Shown piece by piece: positions 30,113 through 39,205 of a stretch of DNA of 64,000 nucleotides; positions within the stretch are counted from its first letter, which is position 1; each line of letters opens with the position of its first letter. The stretch spans positions 1-64,000 of the forward strand of contig NZ_MCGQ01000002.1 in assembly GCF_002242805.1 (NCBI RefSeq), written 5' to 3'. The notes beneath the pieces are model-generated. The model saw nothing but the letters and a program-made list of their open reading frames with translations, had not been told where the DNA came from and did not search any database. Source of the DNA: Streptomyces diastatochromogenes (GTDB lineage Bacteria; Actinomycetota; Actinomycetes; Streptomycetales; Streptomycetaceae). The position numbers and the translations under genes are program-made.

Positions 30113-31111
30113 ATGACCTCCACCTTCCTCCCGGACAAGCGGTCGGGCCCCGACGTCGCCCCACCGCCCCCGGCCGTGGCCTCGGCCCGGGGGCGGGCCC
30201 GGCGGCGCACCCTGAACTGGCTCACCGCGGTCGGCTTCCAGGTCCCCGCACTGGTGCTGTTCATCGCGCTGGTGCTGCTGCCGATGCTGTTCGCGCTGTA
30301 CGCCGCCTTCTTCCGCTGGGGCGGCTTCGGCATGCCCTCCGACTACACGGGCGCGGACAACTTCACCCGGCTCTTCCAGGACCCGGTCTTCCTGGGCGAC
30401 CTGTGGCGCTGCCTGGTCCTGGTCGTCCTGTCCCTCGCCCTGCAACTGCCGTTCGCGCTCGCCATGGCCGTGGCCCTCAACCAGCGGCTGCGCGGACGGG
30501 CCGTGTACCGGATGCTGTTCTTCGCGCCGTACGTCCTGTCCGAGGCCATCACCGGCGTGCTGTTCGGCATGGTCTTCGCCCCGGACGACGGACTCGCCGA
30601 CCACGTCCTCGGCGGCATCGGCCTGGACGGGCTGGGCGGGGAGTGGTTCGCCGATCCCTCCTACGTCATGGCGACCCTCTTCCTGGTCATGACGTGGAAG
30701 TACTTCGGCTTCCACATGATGCTCTACCTGGCCGGACTCCAGTCCATCCCGGCCGAGTTGACGGAGGCCGCGCTGATCGATGGTGCCAATCCCTGGCAGC
30801 GCTTCCGCAACGTCACCCTGCCGCTGCTCGCGCCCACCCTGCGCATCAGCGTCTTCCTGTCCGTCATCGGGGCGATCCAACTCTTCGACCTGGTCTGGGT
30901 GATCACCCAGGGCGGCCCGGACCACCACTCCGAGACGATGGCCGTGACCATGTTCCAGTACGGCTTCAAGCGCTACCAGGTCGGCTACGCCAGCGCGATC
31001 AGCGTGGTCATGTTCGGCATCTGCCTCGTCTTCGCCCTCGCCTACCAGCGGTTCGTGCTCCGCCGCGACCTCGAAGGGGCCACCACGACGATGAGGGGAG
31101 CCGGCAAGTGA
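30113..31111 (+). CDS. Sugar ABC transporter permease (MalF type)
   Basis: 332 residues with six membrane helices. A proline- and arginine-rich cytoplasmic N-terminus precedes the first helix (VPALVLFIALVLLPMLFALY). The EAA loop is ELTEAALIDGANPWQRFRNV. It pairs with the next permease; a shared ATPase (MsiK type) must supply energy because none is encoded here. ATG 30113 is 6 bases after the previous stop without a clear ribosome site. Confidence 0.9.
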   Translation: MTSTFLPDKRSGPDVAPPPPAVASARGRARRRTLNWLTAVGFQVPALVLFIALVLLPMLFALYAAFFRWGGFGMPSDYTGADNFTRLFQDPVFLGDLWRCLVLVVLSLALQLPFALAMAVALNQRLRGRAVYRMLFFAPYVLSEAITGVLFGMVFAPDDGLADHVLGGIGLDGLGGEWFADPSYVMATLFLVMTWKYFGFHMMLYLAGLQSIPAELTEAALIDGANPWQRFRNVTLPLLAPTLRISVFLSVIGAIQLFDLVWVITQGGPDHHSETMAVTMFQYGFKRYQVGYASAISVVMFGICLVFALAYQRFVLRRDLEGATTTMRGAGK

Positions 31112-31935
31112 CCCGCAAGAGCGTGCGCACCCTGCCGCTGCACGTGATCCTCGTGGCCGTCGGCGCGGTGATGGTCGTACCCCTGGTGTACGCCGTCCTC
31201 TCCGGCTTCAAGTCCACCGACGAGCTGTCCAGCAACCCGTTCGGGCTGCCCGAGCACTGGCTGACCGGCAACTACACCGGCATCCTCGGCTCGGGCGACT
31301 TCTGGCGGCTGGTCGGCAACAGCACGCTGATCGCGGTGGGCACGACCGTGCTGGTGGTCGCCGTGTCCGCGCTCGCGGCCTTCTCCTTCGCCCGGTTCGC
31401 CTTCCGCGGGCGGGAAGTGCTGTTCACCGTCTTCACGATGGGGCTGATGTTCCCCTTCGCGGTGGCCGCCCTGCCGCTGTTCCTGCTGCTGCGCTACCTG
31501 GACCTGCTGGACAATCCGCTGGGCGTGATCCTCCCGCAGGCCGCCTTCGGACTGCCGATGACGATCATCATCCTGCGCGGCTTCTTCCGGGACATCCCCG
31601 GCGAGCTGGAGGAGGCGGCCACCCTCGACGGCTGCAGCTCCTTCGGGTTCTTCTGGCGGGTGCTGCTGCCCATGGCTCGGCCCGCGCTCGGCACCGTCTC
31701 CGTCCTCGCGGTCGTCACCAGCTGGAACAACTTCTTTCTCCCGCTGCTCGTGTTCACCGACTCCAAGTGGTGGACCCTGCCCATCGGCGTCCAGCAGTTC
31801 CAGGGCCAGTACTCCTCGGACTACGCCCGCGTCTTCGCCTACCTCGTGCTCGCCATGGTCCCCGCGCTCGCCTTCTACTCGGTCGCCGAGCGCCAGCTCG
31901 TCGGCGGCCTCACCGCGGGTGCCACGAAGGGCTGA
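31108..31935 (+). CDS. Sugar ABC transporter permease (MalG type)
   Basis: 275 residues, six helices, EAA loop ELEEAATLDGCSSFGFFWRV. GTG 31108 overlaps the preceding stop by 4 bp (GTGA) and has GAGGGGAG 7 nt upstream. The same frame is open far upstream, through the earlier permease, but that extension is not real: it would be an antiparallel reading of another gene's codons with no start signals. Confidence 0.9.
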   Translation: MTRKSVRTLPLHVILVAVGAVMVVPLVYAVLSGFKSTDELSSNPFGLPEHWLTGNYTGILGSGDFWRLVGNSTLIAVGTTVLVVAVSALAAFSFARFAFRGREVLFTVFTMGLMFPFAVAALPLFLLLRYLDLLDNPLGVILPQAAFGLPMTIIILRGFFRDIPGELEEAATLDGCSSFGFFWRVLLPMARPALGTVSVLAVVTSWNNFFLPLLVFTDSKWWTLPIGVQQFQGQYSSDYARVFAYLVLAMVPALAFYSVAERQLVGGLTAGATKG

Positions 31936-31976
31936 GCACACGCTTCGAGCACCTTTCGAGAGACAGGAGTCGCACC

Positions 31977-33026
31977 ATGCCCAAAAGCAGCACGCGCCTC
32001 GGACTGACCGGCGTCCTCGCAGCCGTCCTGGTGGCCGCCGGCCTCGCCACCGGCCCCGCCGCCCAGGCCCACGCACGGCAGCCCACCCTCGCCGACCTCG
32101 CCCAGCGCCACGGCCGGTACTTCGGCAGCGCCACCGACAATCCCGAACTCACCGACAGCGCCTACACGAAGATCCTCGGCAGCGAGTTCGACATGATCAC
32201 GCCCGGCAACGGAATGAAGTGGTACGCCACCGAGCCGCGGCAGGGCGTCTTCGACTGGACCAACGGCGACCAGATCGTGAACCTCGCCCGGAAGAACCAA
32301 CAGAAGGTCCGCGCCCACACCCTGGTCTGGCACAGCCAGCTGCCCGACTGGCTCACCTCGAAGCAGTGGACGGCCACCGAACTGCGGGCCGTGCTGAAGA
32401 AGCACATCACCACGGAGGTACGGCACTACCGGGGCAAGGTCTACTCCTGGGACGTCGTCAACGAGGCCTTCAACGAGGACGGCAGTTACCGCGAGACCCT
32501 CTGGTACAAGACCCTCGGGCCCGGCTACATCGCCGACGCCCTGCGCTGGGCCCACCAGGCCGATCCGCGCGCCAGGCTCTACCTCAACGACTACAACATC
32601 GAGGCCGTCGGCCCGAAGAGCGACGCCTACTACCGGCTGGCCCAGGACCTCAAGGCGCAGGGCGTCCCGCTCGACGGCATCGGCTTCCAGGCCCATCTGG
32701 CCCTCCAGTACGGCTATCCCACCACCCTGCAGGACAACCTGCGCCGCTTCTCCCGCCTCGGCCTCGACACCGCCCTCACCGAGGTCGACGTCCGCATGCA
32801 ACTGCCCGCGACCGAGGAGAAGCTCGCCGAGCAGGCGGACTGGTACCGGGACCTGACCGGGGCCTGCCTGGCCGTGCGTCGCTGCGTCGGCGTGACGATC
32901 TGGGACTACACCGACAAGTACTCCTGGATCCCGGCCTTCTTCCCGGGCGAGGGCGCGGCCCTGCCCTGGGACGAGCAGCTGAACCCCAAGCCGGCCTACA
33001 CCGCGTTGCGGGAGGCGCTGCGATAG
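31977..33026 (+). CDS. Secreted endo-1,4-beta-xylanase, GH10
   Basis: 349 residues. A Sec signal peptide (LGLTGVLAAVLVAAGLATGP) ends near AQA-HA. A single GH10 barrel follows: acid/base Glu163 in WDVVNEAFNE and nucleophile Glu269 in TALTEVDVRM, with VWHSQLPDWL and LNDYN. There is no carbohydrate-binding module, so it is a short extracellular xylanase. AGGAG (31965-31969) is 7 nt upstream. It works with the transporter and GH43: xylan cut outside, oligomers imported, final hydrolysis inside. Confidence 0.95.
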   Translation: MPKSSTRLGLTGVLAAVLVAAGLATGPAAQAHARQPTLADLAQRHGRYFGSATDNPELTDSAYTKILGSEFDMITPGNGMKWYATEPRQGVFDWTNGDQIVNLARKNQQKVRAHTLVWHSQLPDWLTSKQWTATELRAVLKKHITTEVRHYRGKVYSWDVVNEAFNEDGSYRETLWYKTLGPGYIADALRWAHQADPRARLYLNDYNIEAVGPKSDAYYRLAQDLKAQGVPLDGIGFQAHLALQYGYPTTLQDNLRRFSRLGLDTALTEVDVRMQLPATEEKLAEQADWYRDLTGACLAVRRCVGVTIWDYTDKYSWIPAFFPGEGAALPWDEQLNPKPAYTALREALR

Positions 33027-33144
33027 CGCTCGGCTACGGACCGTAGCCACCCCCGGACACACGTCGGGGCCGGTGCGCACCATGGGCGTGCGGCCGGCCC
33101 CTCTTGGGTCACCGGGCGGTGCGGCGGACCGCCCGGGGCGCTGC

Positions 33145-33381
33145 TCAGGCGGCGGTCATCACCTGGTCCGCACCGAGCGGGCGGTGCGGGGCGATGACGC
33201 GGCCGTCGGGCAGCAGCTCACCGGTGTCCTCGAAGAGCAGGACGCCGTTGCACAGCAGACTCCATCCCTGCTCCGGGTGGTGCGCCACGAGGCGGGCGGA
33301 CTCCCGGTCGGCGGACTCGGCTTGCGGACACGGTGGCTGGTGCTGGCACATGGGTGGGATCTCTCGCTCGTTCGTGGTCAT
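33145..33381 (-). CDS. DUF5999 family protein
   Basis: About 78 residues. Contains the near-invariant CQHQPPCPQAESADRESAR and HPEQGWSLLCNGVLLFEDTG of DUF5999, a streptomycete family of unknown function; the Cys and His residues could bind metal. GGGGGA is 5 nt before ATG 33381; ATG 33351 (starting MCQHQPP) is a shorter alternative that many relatives use. Confidence 0.82.
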   Translation of the reverse strand: MTTNEREIPPMCQHQPPCPQAESADRESARLVAHHPEQGWSLLCNGVLLFEDTGELLPDGRVIAPHRPLGADQVMTAA

Positions 33382-33597
33382 GTTCGTCCCCCGTGGTGAT
33401 AGTCGGTCGGAACCCAGTGTTGCCCTCTGGGCGTCATTCCGCAGGGATTTCGCAGCACCGCTTCTCACAGGTTCATGACGCGTCACCCGCGCGGACGGTT
33501 CAGTCCAACTGCACTGTCCCTTTGGGTGGTTCCGGGTGGCCGGATAGGGCTAGTCCGGACGGAAGAGAACCTTTTCCGGCTCGTCGGAGCGGGTAAT

Positions 33598-33611
33598 TGC
33601 TCGTACGAGCA
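33598..33611. promoter_or_regulatory. 14-bp perfect palindrome
   Basis: TGCTCGTACGAGCA is self-complementary over 14 bases. It lies in the 335-base stretch 33,382-33,716 upstream of the DUF5999 gene. Possible operator; no regulator gene is adjacent. The rest of this interval, apart from the terminator at 33,662-33,705, holds no gene I trust. Confidence 0.45.
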
Positions 33612-33661
33612 CATTCTATTCCCCTGGGGCGCCGCAGCCCCGGAAAAGTATTCGCATCCCG

Positions 33662-33705
33662 GCAAAAACAGTCGTACCCCGCTTCCCTTCCGGGCGGCGG
33701 GGTAC
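33662..33705 (-). terminator. Rho-independent terminator with U-tract
   Basis: GTACCCCGC (33674-33682) and GCGGGGTAC (33697-33705) form a 9-bp stem. On the minus strand it is followed by GACTGTTTTTGCC, a U-rich tail. It terminates the minus-strand gene at 33717-34301. Confidence 0.82.
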
Positions 33706-33716
33706 GCGGGCGTCGT

Positions 33717-34301
33717 TCAGGCGGGTGAGCCGAGCAGTGGGACGGGGGTCGCCCGAAGGGTCAGCACGGGAAGCAACTCGGAGACCCGGTAGGGCCGGTG
33801 GGCGGATATGCCGGGCGGCGCCGGCGCCAGGGGGATCAGCAGGTCGGTGGCGGCCGGATGGCCCTCGGCGGGCTCCGCGGCGACCTCGCCGTGCAGCCAC
33901 AGGGTGAGCATGTACAGGCCGGGCACGGACAGCAGTCGCGGCTGGTACTGCTGCTGCAGCGCCTCGGCCTGCTGCAGAGCCCGTTCGGTGGAGGCTATGT
34001 AGGGGCCTTCGAAGAAGTGCGAGAAGGCCCAGCCGTCCGGGGTGAGCATGGTGTCGGCCGCGGCGACCGCGCGGTCGCCGCAGCGGATCAGGAAGCGCCA
34101 CCCGGCCAGCCGGGTCGCGGACAGGCCCTGCGCGGTGATCCGGTCCAGCACGTGCACGGGAAGCGGCAGTTCGGGCGTCGCGGGGCCCTGCGCGGCGCGC
34201 AGGGAGGGAGTTCGGGCCTCACGGACCGCGGTGGGGGAACCGAGGGCCGTGAGGACGGAGCGCAGGGCGGGCGCGGGTGCAAGGGGCACATGCAGCGGCA
34301 T
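33717..34301 (-). CDS. Conserved hypothetical protein
   Basis: 194 residues with no membrane helix or known domain I recognise. The N-terminal third is Pro/Ala-rich; the middle (RFLIRCGDRAVAAADTML, then FEGPYIASTERALQQ) looks folded. It resembles Streptomyces hypothetical proteins of around 190 residues. ATG 34301 has AGAGG about 10 nt upstream. A terminator follows. No function can be suggested from its neighbours. Confidence 0.7.
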   Translation of the reverse strand: MPLHVPLAPAPALRSVLTALGSPTAVREARTPSLRAAQGPATPELPLPVHVLDRITAQGLSATRLAGWRFLIRCGDRAVAAADTMLTPDGWAFSHFFEGPYIASTERALQQAEALQQQYQPRLLSVPGLYMLTLWLHGEVAAEPAEGHPAATDLLIPLAPAPPGISAHRPYRVSELLPVLTLRATPVPLLGSPA

Positions 34302-34873
34302 GGTGGGTCGCCTCTCGTTCGACAGGCGCGGCGGCGCGAGAAGGGTGGGGCGGACGACGCTGTCTGCTCACGGGTGGGCCTGGAGAGGTGGGGGGTCCGG
34401 ATCGGTGGACGAGGGTGCGGCTGAGGCCTGCCGCGCGTCAGTTCGACGGCAGGATCACGACAGGAACCGGGACCGCGGGCACCAACCTTAGGCCTTGTTC
34501 GCGAAGTTTATACGACACGTGTTCAGACGATGTTTCGTCTACCGGATTCCGCTTGACTCGGCAAGGGGTCATTCAGCCGGAGATACGCGTAAATCATCCA
34601 GATTTCCGGTCCGGGACCGCGCTGCTGACCTCGGAATACATCGTCACAGCGGTCGGCCGAATGTCGTCGGCGTTTTTCACGAGGCCGTCCGGGTACCCGA
34701 AGGTGCGTACTGCGGCATGCCCCGTGAATGTGCCGCGGGGAACATTCCGAAAGAGTAGCGGGTGCCGAGCCCGCAGGGGACGTTATCGATCGCTTCGGCT
34801 GGGCATCATCCCACCTGACCCGGGACCCCGGCGGCCGGATCTGCGGCCCGCCCATCCGAGGAGGGACACTTCG
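34302..34873. other. Long intergenic region with low GC
   Basis: 572 bases without a gene I accept. An open frame continues upstream from the next gene, but its third positions lack the GC bias of real genes. The centre (about 34,495-34,700) is AT-rich for this genome, containing tatacgacacgtgttcag, so it is probably promoter DNA for the divergent genes. GAGGAGGG (34,858-34,865) is the ribosome site of the next gene. Confidence 0.5.
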
Positions 34874-36391
34874 ATGGGGGAGAAGGTCGTGGCGGGGCAG
34901 TTCGACCTGTCCGATCGCCAGCGCTACCGCGAAAAGCTGCAAAAGTGTCTGGCGGGACTGGAGCGGCTGCTGGTCGAGAAGCGGTTCGACCGCCCGAAGA
35001 ACCTCATGGGTGTGGAGATCGAACTGAATCTCACCAGCCCCGACGGCATGCCGAGAATGTTGAACGGTCAGGTGCTGGAGCGCATCGCCAGCCGTGATTT
35101 CCAAACAGAACTCGCCAGGTTCAATCTGGAAGTCAACATAGCCCCACACAGGTTGGGCGGCCGGGTATTCGACCGGCTCGCCGAGGAACTGCGCACCTCC
35201 CTCGCGTATGCCGACCGGAAGGCCGGCGAGGTGGACGCCGGAATCGTGATGATCGGCATTCTGCCCACGCTCGAACCCGACGACGTGGTCTCCGCCAACC
35301 TCTCCGAGGCGGACCGTTACACCCTGCTCAACGAACAGATCGTGGCCGCCCGCGGCGAGGACTTCGTCCTCGACATCGAGGGTGTGGAGCACCTGACCCG
35401 CACCTCCAAGTCCATCGCCCCCGAGGCCGCGTGCACCTCCGTCCAGCTGCACCTCCAGGTCACTCCGGGCCGCTTCGCCGACGTGTGGAACGCGGCGCAG
35501 GTGGCGTCGGCCGCGCAGATCGCCGTCGGCGCCAACTCGCCCTTCCTGTTCGGGCACGAGCTGTGGCGAGAGTCCCGGGTGCCGCTGTTCCTGCAGGCCA
35601 CCGATACCCGCCCGCCGGAACTCCAGGCCCAGGGGGTGCGGCCGCGCATCTGGTTCGGCGAACGCTGGATCTCCTCCGCGTACGACCTGTGGGAGGAGAA
35701 CCTGCGCTTCTTCCCGCCCCTGCTGCCGATCTGCGACGCCGAGGAGCCGCTGGAGGTCCTGGACGCCGGCGGCGTGCCCCGGCTCGCCGAACTCGTCCTG
35801 CACAACGGCACGGTCTACCGCTGGAACCGGCCCGTCTACGACATCGCGAACGGCGTTCCGCACCTGCGCGTGGAGAACCGGGTGCTGCCGGCCGGACCGA
35901 CCGTCATCGACGTGATCGCCAACGCGGCCTTCTACTACGGCCTGGTGCGTGCCCTCGCCGAGGAGTCCCGGCCGCTGTGGACCCGGCTGCCCTTCGCGGC
36001 GGCCGAGGCCAACTTCGACGCGGCGTGCCGGTACGGCATCGACGCGCGCTTCGTCTGGCCGCGCCGGGGACGCTATGGCGGCACCGGCGAGGTCGACGCG
36101 GTCACCCTGGTCCGTGACGAGCTGCTGCCGCTGGCCTCGGCGGGACTGGACGCGTGGGGCGTGGAGGCCGCCGACCGGGACCTCTACCTGGGCGTCATCG
36201 AGGAGCGGTGCCGGCGCCGGGTCAACGGGGCGTCCTGGCAGGCGGCGACCTTCCACCGGGCCCTGGAGCAGGGCCTCGGCCGTGAGGCGGCCCTCGCCGC
36301 GACGACCCGGCGCTATGCCGAGCTGATGCACGCCGGGGAGCCGGTGCACACCTGGCCGGTGGGGCTTCGCGAACCCGCGCCCCTCGGCTGA
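34874..36391 (+). CDS. Glutamate--cysteine ligase family protein
   Basis: 505 residues. Matches the GCS2 carboxylate-amine ligase group; visible landmarks are GVEIELNLTSPDG, QVTPGRFADVWNAAQ and GANSPFLFGHELW. GCS2 proteins ligate an amino acid to a gamma-carboxylate; in actinobacteria this is not necessarily mycothiol or ergothioneine synthesis. GAGGAGGG is 8 nt before ATG 34874, which decides the start against the long upstream open frame. Confidence 0.82.
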   Translation: MGEKVVAGQFDLSDRQRYREKLQKCLAGLERLLVEKRFDRPKNLMGVEIELNLTSPDGMPRMLNGQVLERIASRDFQTELARFNLEVNIAPHRLGGRVFDRLAEELRTSLAYADRKAGEVDAGIVMIGILPTLEPDDVVSANLSEADRYTLLNEQIVAARGEDFVLDIEGVEHLTRTSKSIAPEAACTSVQLHLQVTPGRFADVWNAAQVASAAQIAVGANSPFLFGHELWRESRVPLFLQATDTRPPELQAQGVRPRIWFGERWISSAYDLWEENLRFFPPLLPICDAEEPLEVLDAGGVPRLAELVLHNGTVYRWNRPVYDIANGVPHLRVENRVLPAGPTVIDVIANAAFYYGLVRALAEESRPLWTRLPFAAAEANFDAACRYGIDARFVWPRRGRYGGTGEVDAVTLVRDELLPLASAGLDAWGVEAADRDLYLGVIEERCRRRVNGASWQAATFHRALEQGLGREAALAATTRRYAELMHAGEPVHTWPVGLREPAPLG

Positions 36392-36492
36392 GGGCCGCCG
36401 GTCCACGCGGGAAGCCCCGCCCGGGCAAGCGCTCCGAATGTCGATCCGGCATGCTGTGACCTCGCATGACCGGACCGAAGGCAGGAGTGCAC

Positions 36493-37287
36493 GTGGAGGC
36501 TGACCCGGTGGCCGAGTCGTACCCGCGGGAGCGGTTCTCGCGGCGGATCTTCCGGGACGAGACGCTGCTCGTCCTCGGGCTCTCGCTCGGGGCGAGCGGG
36601 GTGTCCGCACTGATCAGCTTCGTCGGGTCGGTCACCAAACCGGGCGGGCTCAAGGAGCAGGCGGCCACCCTCAACGCCTCGGCCGCGCCCGGCCGCCCCT
36701 GGCTCGACCTCGCCTGGCAGCTCTTCGGCATCGCCAGCGCCCTGGTCCCCGTGGCCCTGGTCGCCCATCTGCTGCTGCGTGAGGGCGAGAGCCTGCGCAC
36801 GCTCGGCTTCGACCGCACCCGCCCCTGGCCCGACCTCGGCCGGGGCGCGGGCGTCGCGGCCGTGATCGGAAGCACCGGCATCGCCTTCTACCTGGCCGCC
36901 CGCGGCCTCGGCTTCAACCTCACCGTGGTGCCCGAGGCGCTGCCCGACGTGTGGTGGAAGTACCCGGTGCTGGTCCTGTCCGCCCTGCAGAACGCGATCC
37001 TCGAAGAGGTCATCGTGGTCGGCTATCTGCTGCGCAGACTGGGGCAGTTGGGCTGGACCCCGGGGACCGCCCTGGTGGCCAGCGCGGTCCTGCGCGGCTC
37101 GTACCACCTCTACCAGGGCATCGGCGGCTTCCTCGGCAACATGGTCATGGGCGTCGTCTTCGTCTGGCTCTACCGCCGCTGGGGCCGGGTCGGCCCGCTG
37201 GTCGTCGCGCACTCCCTGCTCGACATCGGCGCCTTCGTCGGCTACGCCCTGCTCGCGGGCAAGGTGGGCTGGCTGCCCACGGCCTAG
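36493..37287 (+). CDS. CPBP-family intramembrane metalloprotease
   Basis: About 264 residues with six or more membrane helices. The Abi/CPBP signature is visible: LEEVIVVGYLLRRLG (Glu171, Glu172, with Arg) then SYHLYQG (His205) and the final H-x3-D-like HSLLDIGAF. It probably cleaves or binds membrane proteins or isoprenoids. AGGAG is 5 nt before GTG 36493, so I prefer it; ATG 36466 is also in frame and could be leaderless. The stop overlaps the opposing PhzF stop by 4 bp (CTAG). Confidence 0.82.
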   Translation: MEADPVAESYPRERFSRRIFRDETLLVLGLSLGASGVSALISFVGSVTKPGGLKEQAATLNASAAPGRPWLDLAWQLFGIASALVPVALVAHLLLREGESLRTLGFDRTRPWPDLGRGAGVAAVIGSTGIAFYLAARGLGFNLTVVPEALPDVWWKYPVLVLSALQNAILEEVIVVGYLLRRLGQLGWTPGTALVASAVLRGSYHLYQGIGGFLGNMVMGVVFVWLYRRWGRVGPLVVAHSLLDIGAFVGYALLAGKVGWLPTA

Positions 37288-38120
37288 GGGGTGTCTTCTG
37301 AAGTCACCTGGCCGAGCAGCTCGCCGTCGATCACCGTGACCGCGTGGCCGGTGAGCAGGGTGCGGTCGCCGCGCAGGCCGGTGCGGACCAGGCCGGTGCG
37401 GCGGGAGGCCTGCAGGCCGGTGAGGTCGTCGCGGCCCAGGCGGGCGGACCAGTACGGGGCGAGCGAGGTGTGGGCGCTGCCGGTGACCGGGTCCTCGTCG
37501 ATGCCCAGGTTCGGGAAGAAGCAGCGGGAGACATAGTCGTAGCCGAGCGACGGATCCTCGGCGCGGGCGGTGGCGATGACGCCGCGCGGGGAGTGGGCCG
37601 CGAGGGCCCGGTGGTCGGGGGCGAGCGCGCGGACCGTGCCCTCGTCGGCCAGCTCCACCAGAAGGTCGCCGACGTCGGGGCCGGTGTCGAGGGCATCGAG
37701 CGGTTCGGCGCCCAGCGCCTTGGCGAGCCCGGCCGGGATCTCGACCGGGGTGAGCGGGGCGGTCGGGAAGTCCAGGGTGATCGAGCCGTCCGCACCCGGC
37801 GTGGCGATGAGCACCCCGCTGCGGGTGGCGAACCGCGCCGGTCCCTCGTGGGCACCGGTGCTGAACAGGACATGGGCGGTGGCGAGCGTGGCGTGCCCGC
37901 ACATCGCGACCTCGGTGACGGGCGTGAACCAGCGCAGCGCCCAGTCCGCCGGGCCGCCCTCGGGCAGCCGGTGCGCGAACGCCGTCTCGGCGTGGTTGAC
38001 CTCCAGGGCCACGTTCTGGAGCCGGTCGTCGGCCGGGAAGACGTCGTCCAGGATCAGGACTCCGGCCGGATTGCCGGCGAAGGGGCGGTCGGTGAAGGCG
38101 TCGACGATTCGGATGCGCAT
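37284..38120 (-). CDS. PhzF-family isomerase
   Basis: 278 residues, two-domain diaminopimelate epimerase-like fold. N-terminal VDAFTDRPFAGNPAGV with catalytic Glu45 (EVNHAETAF), then CGHATLATAHVL and near the end GIDEDPVTGSAH. PhzF proteins isomerize small aromatic or amino acid intermediates; no phenazine genes are nearby, so this is a general PhzF-like enzyme with unknown substrate. ATG 38120 is used. Convergent with the CPBP gene. Confidence 0.88.
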   Translation of the reverse strand: MRIRIVDAFTDRPFAGNPAGVLILDDVFPADDRLQNVALEVNHAETAFAHRLPEGGPADWALRWFTPVTEVAMCGHATLATAHVLFSTGAHEGPARFATRSGVLIATPGADGSITLDFPTAPLTPVEIPAGLAKALGAEPLDALDTGPDVGDLLVELADEGTVRALAPDHRALAAHSPRGVIATARAEDPSLGYDYVSRCFFPNLGIDEDPVTGSAHTSLAPYWSARLGRDDLTGLQASRRTGLVRTGLRGDRTLLTGHAVTVIDGELLGQVTSEDTP

Positions 38121-38164
38121 GGGCCCGACGCTAGGGCTGCGGGAAGCCGCGGACCAAGGCCAAT

Positions 38165-38611
38165 TCACGAACTCTGGACCGAATTCGCCCAGGTGGCGCG
38201 GCCGGCCGTGACCCACGGGGCGAGCTGGCCGACGCCGAACGCCACCTCCACGACGAGGAACGGCCACAGCACCTGCGGACCGCCGTGCGCCAGTGCGTAC
38301 GCCTGCCACAGGGCGAAGAGCGTGCGCGCGACCCCGTCCAGCAGGCCGTGCAGCGGCAGCGGTCGTACGACCCGCAGGACGGACCAGACGACCACGACCG
38401 AGCCCATCAGGTTGGCGTAGAGGGTCTGCATCGGGTCGAGCGCGGGGAAGGCACCCAGCCCGGCCGCGTCACCCGCCGCCGTCAGCAGGTCGTGCACCAG
38501 CGCGTACGTCCACGGCGTGGCGAAACCGGCGGTGACGAGCAGGTCGTACCAGCCGCTCGCCCGTACCAGGCGCAGATAGGAAGGACGGGAGGGGATGGGG
38601 GAAAGACTCAT
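38165..38611 (-). CDS. Four-helix membrane protein, function unknown
   Basis: 148 residues; about four membrane helices (such as LMGSVVVVWSVLRVV). No domain recognised. AGGAG is 7 nt upstream of ATG 38611. It is divergent from a MerR-family gene and has a MerR-type promoter, so it is probably a target of that regulator; the membrane protein may deal with the inducer. Confidence 0.75.
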   Translation of the reverse strand: MSLSPIPSRPSYLRLVRASGWYDLLVTAGFATPWTYALVHDLLTAAGDAAGLGAFPALDPMQTLYANLMGSVVVVWSVLRVVRPLPLHGLLDGVARTLFALWQAYALAHGGPQVLWPFLVVEVAFGVGQLAPWVTAGRATWANSVQSS

Positions 38612-38652
38612 GAAGGGCTCCTCGGGCGGGGTTCGGCTCCGACGCGGCTCAC

Positions 38653-38682
38653 GCTAAACAGCGGAGTACGCTCCAAGGTCAA
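38653..38682 (-). promoter_or_regulatory. MerR-type promoter of the membrane protein gene
   Basis: On the minus strand TTGACC (38677-38682) and TTTAGC (38653-38658) are 18 bases apart. GGAGTACGCTCC (38663-38674) is a dyad inside the spacer, the classic place for a MerR-family activator that untwists the DNA. The adjacent divergent merR gene is the obvious binder. Confidence 0.75.
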
Positions 38683-38705
38683 GTCCGGGGAGCGGTGGGG
38701 GAGTC

Positions 38706-39071
38706 ATGCGCATCGGAGAACTGGCCGCACAGGCGGGCCTGTCCAAGGACACCGTTCGCTTCTACGAGCGGATCGGGCTGATCGAGGGCCGCCGACTCTC
38801 CAACGGCTACCGCGACTTCCCGCCCGAGACGCTGACCTGGCTGCACTACGTCCGCACCGCACAGACCCTCGGCTTCACGCTGGCGGAGATCGCCCGGCAC
38901 GGCGCTGACCTGCGCCACGCCCCGGACAGCGCCGAGGCACTGTCCGCCCTCCTCGCCGACAAGATCCGCATCATCGACGCCCGCATGGCCGAACTCACGG
39001 CCCTCCGCGCGGATCTCACCGCCCGCGTCGGCACCGGTTGCCCGCTGCGGGCAACCGGGACGGATGCCTGA
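38706..39071 (+). CDS. MerR-family transcriptional regulator
   Basis: 121 residues. HTH MRIGELAAQAGLSKDTVRFY and the wing, then NGYRDFPPETLTWLHYV. The long dimerization helix and C-terminus hold a single Cys (GTGCPLR near the end), so it could sense redox or metal. It is divergent from the four-helix membrane gene with an ideal MerR promoter between them. ATG 38706. Confidence 0.86.
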   Translation: MRIGELAAQAGLSKDTVRFYERIGLIEGRRLSNGYRDFPPETLTWLHYVRTAQTLGFTLAEIARHGADLRHAPDSAEALSALLADKIRIIDARMAELTALRADLTARVGTGCPLRATGTDA

Positions 39072-39112
39072 CCCAGCCGGTACAGCCATCCAGCGCGCTC
39101 ATATCAAGGGCG

Positions 39113-39141
39113 TTGTCATGCGAACAGTTCCGATATATCGT
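39113..39141 (+). promoter_or_regulatory. Promoter with palindrome for the padR gene
   Basis: TTGTCA (39113-39118) and TATCGT (39136-39141) are 17 bases apart. The perfect palindrome CGATATATCG (39131-39140) covers the -10 box. This resembles known PadR sites of Streptomyces, so the PadR protein probably represses its own gene here. Confidence 0.7.
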
Positions 39142-39205
39142 TGAGGCATCGCGTAAGGAACGCGAGTGATACGTGACTGATCAACGATGGAATGGAGTGA
39201 TCGCT

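Noticed and set aside
28697..30928. 743-codon minus-strand frame opposite the binding-protein gene
   Set aside because: Shadow of the ABC operon; no start signals and no recognisable domain.
29416..31107. Upstream extension of the second permease frame
   Set aside because: It reads through other genes in the wrong frame; GTG 31108 has a ribosome site and a 4-bp overlap with the previous gene.
34277..34873. Extension of the glutamate-cysteine ligase-like frame upstream
   Set aside because: Lacks third-position GC bias, is AT-rich, and a strong ribosome site precedes ATG 34874.
37284..38120. Phenazine biosynthesis role for the PhzF gene
   Set aside because: No other phz genes nearby; PhzF-like proteins are common without phenazines.
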